64,000 bases of DNA from Mycobacterium seoulense (GCF_010731595.1 NZ_AP022582.1:3286001-3350000); one strand, 5' to 3'. Positions 25,820-35,842 are shown, counted from the first letter of the stretch. Made by a program: numbers and translations. The notes: generated from the letters alone by a model not told the origin.

Positions 25820-26674
25820 CTAAAAGTCATGAGTTACCACTCTCGAACCAGACCAACCTGGGTCACAGAGGCCACGTGATTGCCGCCCACCGAAGAGCCG
25901 GCCCATACAGAACGCCCTGCCTTCCGAGGCACTGGGCGACACCTGCTCGAGGAGCAGCCACTCATCAATGCGGAAGGGGCGATGAAACCATAGACAATGA
26001 TCGAGGGTGAACGTCTTGATATCGCGATGGGGCTTGATTTCGTGGGGCGTAAAGGCGCTCATCAACAATGTCAGGCCAGCGACACATGTGGCGATGGCAC
26101 TGTGGACCGCTTGGGGAGCGTCGAAGGGTGCCGATGTCCGCACCCATTGGCGCGACAGCGTACCCCGGCCGGTTGTCGTGAGAGGTCCGCGCACATGCGA
26201 ATCCGGGTACCAGTCGACTTCCAGAGAAGACCATCGTCGATAGAATTCCGGCCAGTCCTCGGGAAATGGACGCAGGCCCGCGCCAGCCGACGGAGGACCG
26301 TCGACAGCCTCGGCAGCCAGTTGATGCTCCGGTCCGTTTTCTGGAACGTGGAACGCGGCCTGCTGGGAAAGCAGCTGTCGACCCTGCTGCTCGGCTATGA
26401 CCCGCCGGTTGGACAGCGAGCCGGAGTCGCGCAACCGCTCGACGTGAAATTCAATCGGCGGCCCGATTAGCCCCGTGGAGAGGAAGTGGGTCTGAACAGA
26501 GTGCGGGACACGTTTTTCCTCGACGGTCTTGGCCGCTGCCATCAGAGCTTGACCCGCGGCCTGTCCGCCGAAGACCCGAGGCATACCAATGTCGGGCGTG
26601 ATCCCTACGTAGCAATCGCTTGCGACGAGTCGGACGTCAAGCAGGTCGATCAAGGAGGCGACAGTGGCGACCAC
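25820..26674 (-). CDS. TesB-type acyl-CoA thioesterase with frameshifted C-terminus
   Basis: A double-hotdog acyl-CoA thioesterase II: RVFGGQAAGQALMAA near residue 33, VHSVQTHFLSTG-type block (VPHSVQTHFLSTG) near 56, and the C-terminal LDHCLWFHRPFRIDEWLLLE near 225. The last family block should read GRLFG, then VASVTQ.GLVR. That sequence, GGNHVASVTQVGLVREW, is present but one base out of frame, beginning at the GGG run near 25884-25888, with its own TAA at 25834-25836. The annotated frame instead ends in 20 unrelated residues. Core catalytic parts are upstream of the shift, so activity is uncertain rather than excluded. Confidence 0.8.
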   Translation of the reverse strand: MVATVASLIDLLDVRLVASDCYVGITPDIGMPRVFGGQAAGQALMAAAKTVEEKRVPHSVQTHFLSTGLIGPPIEFHVERLRDSGSLSNRRVIAEQQGRQLLSQQAAFHVPENGPEHQLAAEAVDGPPSAGAGLRPFPEDWPEFYRRWSSLEVDWYPDSHVRGPLTTTGRGTLSRQWVRTSAPFDAPQAVHSAIATCVAGLTLLMSAFTPHEIKPHRDIKTFTLDHCLWFHRPFRIDEWLLLEQVSPSASEGRAFCMGRLFGGRQSRGLCDPGWSGSRVVTHDF

Positions 26675-27036
26675 TTAACTGCCCTCTCGCAGCTCGGATT
26701 TCCGAGTGGCGTGCGCGATGCCCGCTGCGCGTGTACAAGTCACAACACGCCTCTGAGATGTCCGCCCGCTTGCCCTGCAACCTTTTCACGGACCCCGAAT
26801 CTACTGCAGAAAATTACGGTATACCGGCGCAGACGAGATAATCCAGCCCTTCCGAATTCGCGTCACCCGGAACTGATCGCCTGCAGCGGCCGATAGCGCA
26901 GTTCGCGATGGCAGCAACATGTTTGAGCGTCAAAGGTGGTACCCAGCCTGTCGCCGCCAAGCGTACGCGGGCCTCCATGCGCATCCAGAGATCGAGTGAA
27001 TACTTTCACGAGGTCGGCGCGTTGCCCATAAGACAG

Positions 27037-27062
27037 ATATATAATATATATATATATATATA
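27037..27062. repeat. AT-only tract with (AT)n run
   Basis: Twenty-six consecutive A/T bases, of which 27044-27062 is an uninterrupted AT alternation of 19 bp. This is striking in a GC-rich mycobacterial background. It lies in a 494-bp gene-free stretch (26675-27168). Confidence 0.85.
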
Positions 27063-27104
27063 GTTGGATGATCTAGATGCTGGGCGTGACGGGGTGACCG
27101 CGGT

Positions 27105-27158
27105 ATCAGTAGATTCCAACTCAGGCTAGTACAGCGCGACAACGAACTCTCAGAGGCG
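27105..27158 (+). repeat. Promoter-leader repeat, copy B
   Basis: Shares TATCAGTAGATTC, AGGCT and GACAACGAACTCTCAG with copy A at 10469-10523. Only the right half of the operator survives (GTAGATT, 27109-27115), the start codon equivalent has become GCG, and the following gene is absent: the convergent CoA-transferase ends 10 bp further on. A rearrangement scar. Confidence 0.65.
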
Positions 27159-27168
27159 AGCGGCCACC

Positions 27169-28398
27169 TTAAGCGATGACGCCTTCCATCTTGAGCTCGC
27201 CGAACGTGACATCGTCAACCCCGATCTCGCGCAGGATGGCGTCGGTGTGTTCGGCGAATTGCGGCGCCCGCTTCGATGGGACAGTCGCAACGTCGAACTG
27301 AACCGGATTCGCCACCAGCTTGCGCCGAATACCCTGCGCGTCAACGACTTCGACGATCCCACCGTTGGCGACCAGGTCCTCGTCGTTGGCGAGGTCCCAG
27401 CTGTCCTGCCACACCGTCCACGCGCCACTACATCCGTTGAGCCGTCGCTCGCATTCGTCGAGGGGATACCGGCCGATCAACTCCGCGACGATCCGACATG
27501 CGGAGTGGATATTCTCGGCGATACCGTCGATTGTCGCAAAGCGCTTGTCCGCGGCGGCTTCCGGGCTGCCCATGCACATGCAGAACTCCGACCAATAAGA
27601 CAACGGGTCGAGCATTGTCAACTGAATGAACCGGCCGTCGCGCGTGCGGTAGCTCGCGACCAGCGGATTGCCTGCCATGGGCGTGTCGAGTTCCACCTTT
27701 GGCAGGTGCCCGCCGCTCATCAGCGCCATGTTGACATCGAACTGCGTCGCCCATGCCCCGACGCCCAGCAGTGACACGTCGATCACCGACGGTTGTCCGG
27801 ACATGCGACGCCGGTAGAGCGCGGCGGCCACGCCGCCCGCGATAGCCAGCCCGCCGACGTTGTCGCCATACGCACCGCACGGCATATAGGTCGGTCGATC
27901 GGCGAGGCACGGCGTCGCGCCGTCTGCACTTCCTCCCCTCGCCCAAAATGCGGTGGAGTCATAACCCGGCCGGTCCCTGCCAGGACCACGACCGCCGAAT
28001 CCACTACCCACCACGTAGATGATGTCGGGATTGATGCTCCGAACATCATCGACATCGATACGCAACTTGGACCGGACAACAGGCAGGTGGTTGGTGAGGA
28101 CGACGTCGCTGCGCCGGAGCAGCGCCTCCAAGATTGGCCGCGCCAACGGGGATGTCAGACCCAGCCCGATACTCCGCTTACCTCGATTGGGTGCCTCGAT
28201 GTGGGGTGTGAACTGGCTCGATTGCTCTGACGACTCGCCGTGCGACGCCATGAAAAGCTGACGCTGGGCATCGCCCGTCAGCGGATTCTCCACCTTGATG
28301 ACGTCAGCACCCCAGTCGGCGAGTATGGCACCTGCCGACGGCACGAAGGTGAACTGCGCTATTTCCAGGACTCGTACGCCCGTCAGGGGTTTATCCAT
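27169..28398 (-). CDS. CaiB/BaiF family III CoA-transferase
   Basis: A 409-residue single-domain CoA-transferase. The N-terminus is PLTGVRVLEIAQFTFVPSAG; GADVIKVENPLTGD near 29 binds CoA; the active-site Asp is in RPGYDSTAFWARGG near 145. YRTRDGRFIQLTMLD and the terminal EHTDAILREIGVDD then FGELKMEGVI are typical. It activates a carboxylic acid by transfer from another CoA ester. Unlike the tandem enzyme at 18658 it keeps the nucleophile. It lies 69 bp downstream of an acyl-CoA dehydrogenase on the same strand, a likely pair in acid catabolism. Confidence 0.92.
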   Translation of the reverse strand: MDKPLTGVRVLEIAQFTFVPSAGAILADWGADVIKVENPLTGDAQRQLFMASHGESSEQSSQFTPHIEAPNRGKRSIGLGLTSPLARPILEALLRRSDVVLTNHLPVVRSKLRIDVDDVRSINPDIIYVVGSGFGGRGPGRDRPGYDSTAFWARGGSADGATPCLADRPTYMPCGAYGDNVGGLAIAGGVAAALYRRRMSGQPSVIDVSLLGVGAWATQFDVNMALMSGGHLPKVELDTPMAGNPLVASYRTRDGRFIQLTMLDPLSYWSEFCMCMGSPEAAADKRFATIDGIAENIHSACRIVAELIGRYPLDECERRLNGCSGAWTVWQDSWDLANDEDLVANGGIVEVVDAQGIRRKLVANPVQFDVATVPSKRAPQFAEHTDAILREIGVDDVTFGELKMEGVIA

Positions 28399-28467
28399 AT
28401 CGACACCCTCTTGATCTCGATCAACTGGTCGCAGATGTGTAGCGACGTCATGTCGTCTGCTGCGAAG

Positions 28468-29610
28468 TCAAAGCCCGAGGTCACGCCCGATCAGGTCCTT
28501 CATGATCTCGGTCGTCCCCCCGAGGATGGTCTGGATGCGTACGTCCGCGTAGTCGTTGGTCACCCGGTACTCCCTCATGTAGCCGTAGCCGCCGTGAAGC
28601 TGCACGCAGCCGTCGACGACCTTCTTCGCAACTTCCGTGCACCACCACTTGGCCTTTGCCGCCTCGACCGCCGATAGGTCGCCCTCGACGACGGCGGCCA
28701 GGCATCGGTCGATGTACTGCTCGGAGACTTCGAGTTCGGTATCCATCTCGGCCAGCAAGAATCTGTTGTGCTGGAAGCTGCCGATGGACTGACCGAACGC
28801 TTTGCGATCCTTCGCATATTGCAGCGTCTGACGCCAGGTCTCGCGGGCGCCGGCAATCGCGGAGATAGCAATCGACAGTCGCTCAGAGGGAAGGTTGTGC
28901 ATCAGATGGTAGAACCCGCGGCCTTCTTCGCCCAAGACATTCGCCACGGGCACCCGAACGTTCTCAAAATGCAACTCGGCAGTGTCGTGTGTGTGCAGAC
29001 CGAGCTTGTCGAGCTTGCGACCGCGGATGAAGCCCGGCATGTCACGCTCCACCACAAGGAGCGAGAACCCCCGGTGGCCGGCAGAGGGATCGGTTCGCGT
29101 CACGACGACGACGAGATCTGCGTTGATTCCCGAGGAGATGAAGGTCTTCGACCCGTTCAGGACCCATTCGTCGCCCTCCCGCACCGCGGTGGTGCGGATC
29201 CCGGCAAGGTCGCTACCCGCACCCGGCTCGGTCATCGCAATCGCGACGATGGTTTGTCCGCTAACGATTCCCGGCAGCCAACGGCGCTTCTGCTCATCAG
29301 TCGCCAAAGACTTGAAATACGGGCCAACAACGTCGTTTTGAAGCGTGAGAGCGGGGACGCGGGTTCCGAACTTCGACAGCTCCTCGTTGATCACCGCGTT
29401 GAAGCGGAAGTCGTCGCTGCCGCCACCGCCATACTCCTCAGGCATATTGAAGCCGATCAGACCGTATTTGCCGGCGGCGATGAACGCTGATCGGTCAACG
29501 ATGCGCCGCATCTCCCATTCGTCGGCGTAAGGCGCGACCTCACGTTCGATGAAGTTCTTAGTCGTCGCACGGAGTTGCTCGTGCTCGGCACTGAAAATGA
29601 GACGTCTCAT
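28468..29610 (-). CDS. Acyl-CoA dehydrogenase
   Basis: A 380-residue FadE-type flavoprotein. Signatures: IAMTEPGAGSDLAGIRTTAV near 125, EWVLNGSKTFISSG near 148, QLHGGYGYMREY near 345 and the terminal ILGGTTEIMKDLIGRD. The YEGT Glu is replaced here by Gly, as in isovaleryl-CoA-dehydrogenase-like members that place the catalytic Glu elsewhere. It is co-directional with the CoA-transferase downstream, so the two may activate and then dehydrogenate the same acid. The start ATG 29610 gives a standard-length protein. Confidence 0.92.
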   Translation of the reverse strand: MRRLIFSAEHEQLRATTKNFIEREVAPYADEWEMRRIVDRSAFIAAGKYGLIGFNMPEEYGGGGSDDFRFNAVINEELSKFGTRVPALTLQNDVVGPYFKSLATDEQKRRWLPGIVSGQTIVAIAMTEPGAGSDLAGIRTTAVREGDEWVLNGSKTFISSGINADLVVVVTRTDPSAGHRGFSLLVVERDMPGFIRGRKLDKLGLHTHDTAELHFENVRVPVANVLGEEGRGFYHLMHNLPSERLSIAISAIAGARETWRQTLQYAKDRKAFGQSIGSFQHNRFLLAEMDTELEVSEQYIDRCLAAVVEGDLSAVEAAKAKWWCTEVAKKVVDGCVQLHGGYGYMREYRVTNDYADVRIQTILGGTTEIMKDLIGRDLGL

Positions 29611-29878
29611 CCGATATCCTCTGCGCTTCGTCAGCGGTCCGTCATGCGGCTGTCGCGTAGTTCGTCGGCATGCCCGCCGGCCAGATTTTTGGTTTCTAAA
29701 CAGATTAGACTAGCGAGTCGAATTTGCCTACGTCCCTGTTCCCTCTTATTCGGCTTCTCGCGATCACAAACCACGCCGACGTGCGGCATGCGATGCTCGT
29801 GCCTCTCCGCCAACGTCTCGACGGGTGCGTCGACCGATGATGACGTGCCGAGTTGGAAGGTGGGGCCAGCGTCGCAAC

Positions 29879-30020
29879 TGCGCGGCCGGGCCCGCTCTGC
29901 GGGCCAGGATCGTGGCGGCGTGCGCCGACGGTGGCAGCAACGTCGAGGCCGCCGATCACTTGGAGTTGGATCGGAACACGTTTTCCAAGTCGCGCAACCG
30001 TTTCGCCGCCAAGCGCCTGG
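29879..30020 (+). mobile_element. IS630-type transposase N-terminal remnant
   Basis: ALRARIVAACADGGSNVEAA then LDRNTFSKSRNRFAAKRL matches the helix-turn-helix at the start of IS630-family transposases (the LDRNTVxKWRxRF pattern). No DDE domain follows. It lies in the 640-bp gap between the acyl-CoA dehydrogenase and the small gene at 30255; the rest of that gap has no recognised feature. Confidence 0.62.
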
Positions 30021-30254
30021 CCTACCAGAGCGCACTGGCCGTCGCTCGATCGATGGTGCTGTTCCTCAAACGCCCAGGTGGACAGTCGCAGGACCGAGCT
30101 CGCCTCCGCTTGGCACAATTGCATCATCGACGGATTGCATCGTAGGCATCGATCACCTCACCAATAACCAGATAATTATTTAGTTATATAGAACAACGCC
30201 ATCCTGTCGCTTATATGATGGGCCCCAGAGGCGCGTACAGGGATGGAGATGACG

Positions 30255-30575
30255 ATGACGGACTTCGTCGAAGGAACGGCCCAAATACGGACGGACCGCG
30301 ACAGGTTGGATGAGGACGACCACGACCTGCTGACGTTCGTGGAGGCCGGTGAACGGCTACGAATCGAAATTGCCTCCGTCCAATGCCAGCTTGAACAATG
30401 CCGGCGGCTCGGCACTCCGCAAGAGGTTGATTCGGCGCAGAGGCGTCTGGATGCGTTACGCGCAGCCGCTCAACGCAACTCCGCGCAACCCATCAACGAC
30501 GAGAACTTCGAGAAATTCTTCGGCTACCCGGGTAAGGCGCGGCGGAATGCGTCCGCTGGCGATGAACCGCGCTAA
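30255..30575 (+). CDS. Small acidic hypothetical protein, probable coiled coil
   Basis: A 106-residue protein. Residues 10-85 are rich in Asp, Glu, Gln, Arg and Leu with heptad-like spacing (LLTFVEAGERLRIEIASVQC), followed by DENFEKFFGYPGKARR. ATG 30255 is favoured by GGAG at 30244-30247; an upstream in-frame ATG at 30243 is possible. An AT-rich promoter-like stretch lies at 30170-30220. I do not recognise a family. Confidence 0.5.
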   Translation: MTDFVEGTAQIRTDRDRLDEDDHDLLTFVEAGERLRIEIASVQCQLEQCRRLGTPQEVDSAQRRLDALRAAAQRNSAQPINDENFEKFFGYPGKARRNASAGDEPR

Positions 30576-31021
30576 TACCTCGCAGCGGCGAGAACTCACC
30601 CCCGCTCGGACGGCGGGCAGGCTACACGGTTTCGGCAGCTTTGATTATGGGCGACGCGCCGTAAGAACGCGGGAGCTCATCAAGGCAGCAGCTTGACCGC
30701 AACGCAAGTCGCGCTGGCGCCAAGTGTGCGACTAGCCCCCAATTGCCGCACCGCAATCGCGGCACCGTTAGCGGCATGAAGCCGGCTGCGGAATCCGCGA
30801 TTGCCCCGGCTCAGCGCCGACCGCGCGGTTGGTTGGCCCATGCGCCACTCCGTCGGGGTGGAACGACCGCCGAGGCGTTCTGCGTCGATCAGGAGGTCGC
30901 AGTTTACTTCTCGAGCTCACACGTTGACGACACGCCTTGAGCGATCGCCTGAGCGGCCAGCTTCGTTGTGTCTCAATAGGGTTGAGATGGTTTTACTGCG
31001 TGACTAGGAAGGAATCTTATC
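30576..31021. other. Intergenic stretch upstream of malic enzyme
   Basis: No supported gene. Small open frames on the plus strand (for example around 30743-30940) have no family signature and no good ribosome site. The malic enzyme promoter is probably in the last 100 bp. Confidence 0.4.
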
Positions 31022-32689
31022 GTGTCTGACCAAACACGCGGTGAAGCAAGGCTTCTTGATGCTCTGACCACCAAGGGCACCGCCTTCACCGAGCAGGAGC
31101 GGCGCGAGCTTGGACTTTTGGGCCTGCTACCCACGGCAGTCAAAACTCTCGACGAGCAAGCCGAGCACTGCTGGCGTGAATTCTGTTCGCGCCGTGACGA
31201 TCTTGACAAACACATCTATCTTCGCGCTTTGCAGGACCGCAACGAGACGTTGTTCTACCGCGTGCTGCACGACCACATTCGCGAAAGCCTGCCGATCGTC
31301 TACACCCCCACGGTTGGCGAGGCGTGCCAGCGCTTCAGCGAAATCTACCGACGGCCAAGGGGTTTGTTTATATCGTATCCCGACCACGATCGTCTTGATG
31401 AGATCTTGAGCAATAGGCCCCGACGTGACGTTGACGTCATTGTGGTGACCGACGGGCAGCGGATCCTAGGTCTGGGCGATCAGGGCATCGGCGGTATGGG
31501 GATCCCGATCGGCAAGCTCTCGCTCTACACACTTATCGGCGGAATCGACCCCGCGCGAACCCTGCCGATCGTGCTCGACGTCGGCACCGACAACGTCGAG
31601 CTCCTCGACGATCCGCTGTATCTCGGTTGGCGTCACCGGCGGATCGCCGACGATGAGTACTACGCATTCATCGACACATTCGTCAGCGCGGTCCAACAAC
31701 AGCTCCCCGACGTGCTCCTCCAGTGGGAGGACTTCGCAACCGCGCATGCACAGCCGATCCTGGACCGCTATCGCGACCGGCTGCTCACCTTTAATGACGA
31801 CATCCAAGGGACCGCCGCGGTGACTCTTGGCGCGCTGCACGGCGCAGCGAAGGTGGCCGGCCGACCGCTGTCGGAGCAGCAGGTCGTGATGCTAGGTGCG
31901 GGCTCAGCCGGTATCGGTGTCCTGGACATGATCCGGCGGGAGATGGTCAACGAGGGCCTGTCCGAAGAGGATGCTCGACAACGGATCTGGGTCGTCGATG
32001 TGATTGGGCTACTCACTGACGATCGCGCCGACCTCACAGATGGCCAGCGTGACTTCGCGCAACCTGCCGGGCGGGTGGCAGGTTGGGGGCTGAAGGGCCG
32101 CGCTCAGCTCAAGGATGTCGTGCACAACGTCGACGTCGGAGTTCTTCTGGGCCTGTCCACCGCCGCGGGCGCCTTCACCGAAGACATCGTGCGGGAAATG
32201 GCCGGCAAGACCCAGCGGCCCATCATCTTTCCGCTGTCCAATCCGACAAGTCGCGCCGAGGCGCACCCCGCCGAACTGGACCGTTGGACCGACGGACGTG
32301 CCCTGATCGCCACCGGCTCACCCTTTGCGCCGGTGGAGCGCGACGGCACCACACGTCCGATCGCCCAATGCAACAACGTCTACATCTTCCCCGCAGTAGG
32401 GCTCGCAGTCACCGCCGCGCAGGCGACCCGGGTAACCGACGACATGATGCGCGTCGCCGCCGCGACGTTGGGAGACCTGTCACCGGCGCTAAACGACCCC
32501 GACAAACCGCTGCTGCCGGAGTGGGCGGACGTGCCCGACGTCGCCGTCCGGATCGCCCACGCGGTGGCCAAGCAAGCGGTAGCCGACGGCGTGGCCCCCG
32601 AACGCCGCGACCAAGAACTCGCGCAACGGATCACACAGGTGCGGTGGACACCCAAATATCCCGGCACCGCCGACGAACCGGATCAGTGA
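31022..32689 (+). CDS. mez: NAD(P)-dependent malic enzyme (oxaloacetate-decarboxylating)
   Basis: A 555-residue malic enzyme of the large SfcA/eukaryotic type: malate + NAD(P) to pyruvate + CO2 + NAD(P)H. Key blocks: LPIVYTPTVGEACQRFSEIY with the catalytic Tyr near residue 95; WEDFATAHAQPILDRYRD and FNDDIQGTAAVTLGAL near 240-265 with metal-binding Glu/Asp; the NAD fold VVMLGAGSAGIGVLDM near 290; and IIFPLSNPTSRAEAHP near 405. GTG 31022 follows GGAAGGAA. It links lipid catabolism to pyruvate and NAD(P)H supply. The window does not show its usual genomic neighbours. Confidence 0.94.
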   Translation: MSDQTRGEARLLDALTTKGTAFTEQERRELGLLGLLPTAVKTLDEQAEHCWREFCSRRDDLDKHIYLRALQDRNETLFYRVLHDHIRESLPIVYTPTVGEACQRFSEIYRRPRGLFISYPDHDRLDEILSNRPRRDVDVIVVTDGQRILGLGDQGIGGMGIPIGKLSLYTLIGGIDPARTLPIVLDVGTDNVELLDDPLYLGWRHRRIADDEYYAFIDTFVSAVQQQLPDVLLQWEDFATAHAQPILDRYRDRLLTFNDDIQGTAAVTLGALHGAAKVAGRPLSEQQVVMLGAGSAGIGVLDMIRREMVNEGLSEEDARQRIWVVDVIGLLTDDRADLTDGQRDFAQPAGRVAGWGLKGRAQLKDVVHNVDVGVLLGLSTAAGAFTEDIVREMAGKTQRPIIFPLSNPTSRAEAHPAELDRWTDGRALIATGSPFAPVERDGTTRPIAQCNNVYIFPAVGLAVTAAQATRVTDDMMRVAAATLGDLSPALNDPDKPLLPEWADVPDVAVRIAHAVAKQAVADGVAPERRDQELAQRITQVRWTPKYPGTADEPDQ

Positions 32690-32789
32690 CACAACGCCAC
32701 ATGCGGCGCTCGTCTGCCAGCAGTTGACACTCGGTATACGCCCTCGGGCCTGGAGGCGCCGGTGGATCGGTCACATCGGCGCTGAAGTT

Positions 32790-33407
32790 TTATCCGTTTG
32801 TTGGTGTGCGGACCGCGGGCAGGATCAGGGTATCGATCACCTCGCGCACAAAATTCGCGTCCACGCTTTGTCCGCGGGCAACCTGCAGCAGACCCATCGC
32901 CAAGAGTACGTCTGCCACCAGTGACCAGTCGCGACCGGCCGCTATTTCGCCGCGGTCGGCGGCTTGCGCCAGGATCGCGGTAATCGTGCGTTTGCCTTTG
33001 CCGAGCATGAGGTCATCGAGCGCCGAGGCGAGTTCGGGTTCGTGTGCGGCTTCCATAGCGACTCGCAGCACCAGGTCGTTGCTGACCAGGTTGCTGTCGG
33101 TGCGTTTGACGCGTTCGACGAGGGCGTCCAGATCGCCTTCCAGGCTGCCCGTATCGGGGACGTCGACGCTGCAGAGGTCGGGGCGCCAGTACACCAATGC
33201 GTCGGTCATCAGCGCGGCTTTGGAGGACCAGCGCCGGTAGATGGCGGCCTTGCCCACACCTGCCCGTGCCGCTATGTCATTCATGTTGGTGGCGTGATAC
33301 CCGTGTTCTGTCAAGGCCGCTAGGGCGGCGTTGAGAATGGCCGGATCGCGGGACCGGTCCAGGCGCCCCTCGGTGCGTTGCCGCAGTTTTGATTCCGCTT
33401 CTGTCAT
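32790..33407 (-). CDS. TetR-family transcriptional regulator
   Basis: A 205-residue regulator: HTH region ILNAALAALTEHGYHATNMN, then DIAARAGVGKAAIYRRWSSK near residues 20-60, and a C-terminal TetR_C-like domain with LVERVKRTDSNLVSNDLVLR. ATG 33407 gives the usual short N-terminus. An in-frame ATG at 33473 overlaps the stop of the truncated mmpL as ATGA and would add 22 residues, suggesting translational coupling. It probably controls the adjacent lipid-transport genes, although the neighbouring mmpL is itself broken. Confidence 0.88.
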   Translation of the reverse strand: MTEAESKLRQRTEGRLDRSRDPAILNAALAALTEHGYHATNMNDIAARAGVGKAAIYRRWSSKAALMTDALVYWRPDLCSVDVPDTGSLEGDLDALVERVKRTDSNLVSNDLVLRVAMEAAHEPELASALDDLMLGKGKRTITAILAQAADRGEIAAGRDWSLVADVLLAMGLLQVARGQSVDANFVREVIDTLILPAVRTPTNG

Positions 33408-33469
33408 GGGCCCTGATCCGTCAACCGACAACCTTGTCGTCGACAGTGTGACAGACCGGCAGGTGAGTT

Positions 33470-35842
33470 TCATGGGGCCGTCAGCTGCGGGATGGGCGCC
33501 GTGTGCTCCTCGTCCGTGGCGCGCGGGGCCCGCTTGGTGCGGTAGGTGTTGAGGGGCCACCAGAACCAATGCCCGAGCGCGGCGGCGATCGACGGGGTCA
33601 TGAACGAGCGCACGATCAGGGTGTCGACCAGAAGACCCAGGCCGATGGTGGTGCCCAGCTGTCCGATCACGCGCAGCTCGCTGACGATCATCGACATCAT
33701 GGTGAATGCGAACACCATGCCGGCCGCGGTGACCACCCGTCCGGAGGCGCCCATGCCGCGGATGATTCCGGTGTTGAGCCCGGCGTGGATTTCCTCCTTG
33801 AGCCGGGACACCACCAGCAGGTTGTAGTCCGAGCCCACCGCGAGCAGGATCACGATCGACAGCGGCAACACGATCCATTGCATGCCCAGGCCGATGATGT
33901 CCTGCCAGAGCAGGACCGACAGGCCGCAGGCGGTGCCCAGTGAGGCGGCGACCGTGCCGACAATGACCAGTGCGGCCACCAGGCTGCGGGTGATGAGCAG
34001 CATGATGCCGAAGATCAGGATCAGCGCGGCGATCCCGGCGACCATCAGGTCAATGTTCACCCCCGCTTGCATGTCGCTGTACATCGATGCCATCCCGGCC
34101 AGATATACCTTCGAGGTTTCCAGCGGGGTGCCCTTGATGGCGTCGGCGACGGCGTCCTTGATGCCCTTGACATGTTTGATGCCGTCGACGGTGGCGGGGT
34201 CGCCTTGGTGGGTGATGATGAACCGGACGGCCTTGCCGTCGGGCGAGACGAACATCTTCAGGCCGCGTTCGAAGTCGGGGCTCTTGAAGACTTCCGGTGG
34301 CAGATAGAACGAGTCATCGTTTTTGGCTTCGTCGAAGTATTGCCCCATCAGGGTGGAGCCTTCGGCGGCTTCTTGCTGGTGGGCCTGGATGCCGGCCATC
34401 GTGCTGTGGGTGGAGAGCATGAAGTCGCGCATCGTCTTCATCGTGTCGATCATCGACGGGAAATCGGCCAGCAGCTGTGGCATCGACTGGTCGAGACGGT
34501 CGAGATCACCGCCGAGCCCTTCGATTTGGTCGGCGAGTTCGTCGATTCCGTCCAGGGCGTCGAAGACCGACCGCAGCGACCAGCAGATGGGGATGTCGAA
34601 GCAGTGCCGCTCCCAGTAGAAGTAGGAGCGGACGGGCCGCCACATGTCTTCGAAATCCGCCATCCTGTCGCGTAATTGGTTGGTGGTGTCCACCATGTCG
34701 TGGGTCCTGCCCACCATGCTGTGCGTGGTCGCGGTGAGCTCGCGCATCACGCTATACATGTGTTCCATGGTGGCGATCGTCTTACCCAGCTCGTCGGCCT
34801 GCTCGAGCATGTGAGCCATGTTGTCGTTCATGAACTTCGCCGTTTGCAGCGTCCCGGAGTTCTGCATCGCGATCTGAAACGGGATCGAACTGTGCTCGAT
34901 CGGCGCCCCCAGCGGCCGGGTGATGGTCTGCACCCGCTCGATACCACGCAGGTGGAACACGCTCTTGGCGATCCTGTCGACGACCAGCATGTCCGCCGGG
35001 TCCCGCAGGTCGTGGTCGGCCTCGACCATCAACATTTCGGGATTCATGCGAGCCTGGGAGAAGTGCCGATCAGCGGCCGCATACGCAACATTGGCGGGCA
35101 TATTCGGCGGTGTGAATTTTTGATCGTTGTAATTGGGCACGTAGGTCATCAGGCTGACGAAACCGATGATGGCGATCATCACCGTCACGACGATGATCGG
35201 TAGCGGCCAGCGCACCACGGCGGTCCCGACCTTGCGCCAATTGCGCTTGGAGAGATTGCCTTTCGGGTCGAAGAGCCCGAATCGCGAGCCCACCGCGAGG
35301 ACGGCCGGCGCCAGGGTCAGCGCCGAGGTCACGATCACCAACAGCGCAATCGCGCACGGCAGACCCATGGTCTGGAAATACGGCAACCGGGTCGCCGTCA
35401 GGCACACACAGGCGCCCACAATGGTCAAACCCGAACCCAAGATCACATGCGACACGCCCTGATAGGCCGTATAGAAGGCTTCTTCTCGATCCTGGCCCAG
35501 GGCCCGAGCCTCGTGATAGCGACCCAATAGAAAGATGATGTAATCGGTGCCCGCCGCGATGCTCAGCATGGTCACCATGCTCACCGCGTACGGGGTCAGG
35601 CCGATGATGTTCAGGTCGCCTGCGGTGGCCGTAACACCTTGTGCGGCAAATAGTTCGATGCCGATCACCACGAGGCATAGGATGGTCGTGCCGATCGAGC
35701 GGTAGACGAGCAGCAGCATCCCCAAGATGACGCCGATCGAGACCAGCGCCATGGTTGCCATGCTCTTGTGCCCGACGACGCTGACATCGGCGTTGAGTAT
35801 GGTGTTGCCGGCCACATACGCCTAGACACCCGGCGGCGCGGG
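33470..35842 (-). pseudogene. 5'-truncated mmpL with in-frame nonsense codon
   Basis: An RND-type MmpL transporter lacking its first transmembrane helix and first periplasmic domain. Similarity to the intact mmpL at 37452 begins at PAPPGV, then TAG (35822-35824) stands where the intact protein has Lys in PAPPGVKAY, followed by AYVAGNTIL. A TAA precedes PAPPGV. Downstream the frame is open for 781 codons. Both conserved Asp-Tyr motifs are present (AAGTDYIIFLLGRYHEA and AVGSDYNLLVVSRLKEE). A shortened protein from GTG 35815 would miss about 200 residues, so transport is very unlikely. Confidence 0.8.

Noticed and set aside
29693..29712. TTTCTAAACAGATTAGACTA upstream of the acyl-CoA dehydrogenase, resembling the regulon palindrome
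   Set aside because: The half-sites are one base closer than in the five good sites and the right half is degenerate; too weak to include.
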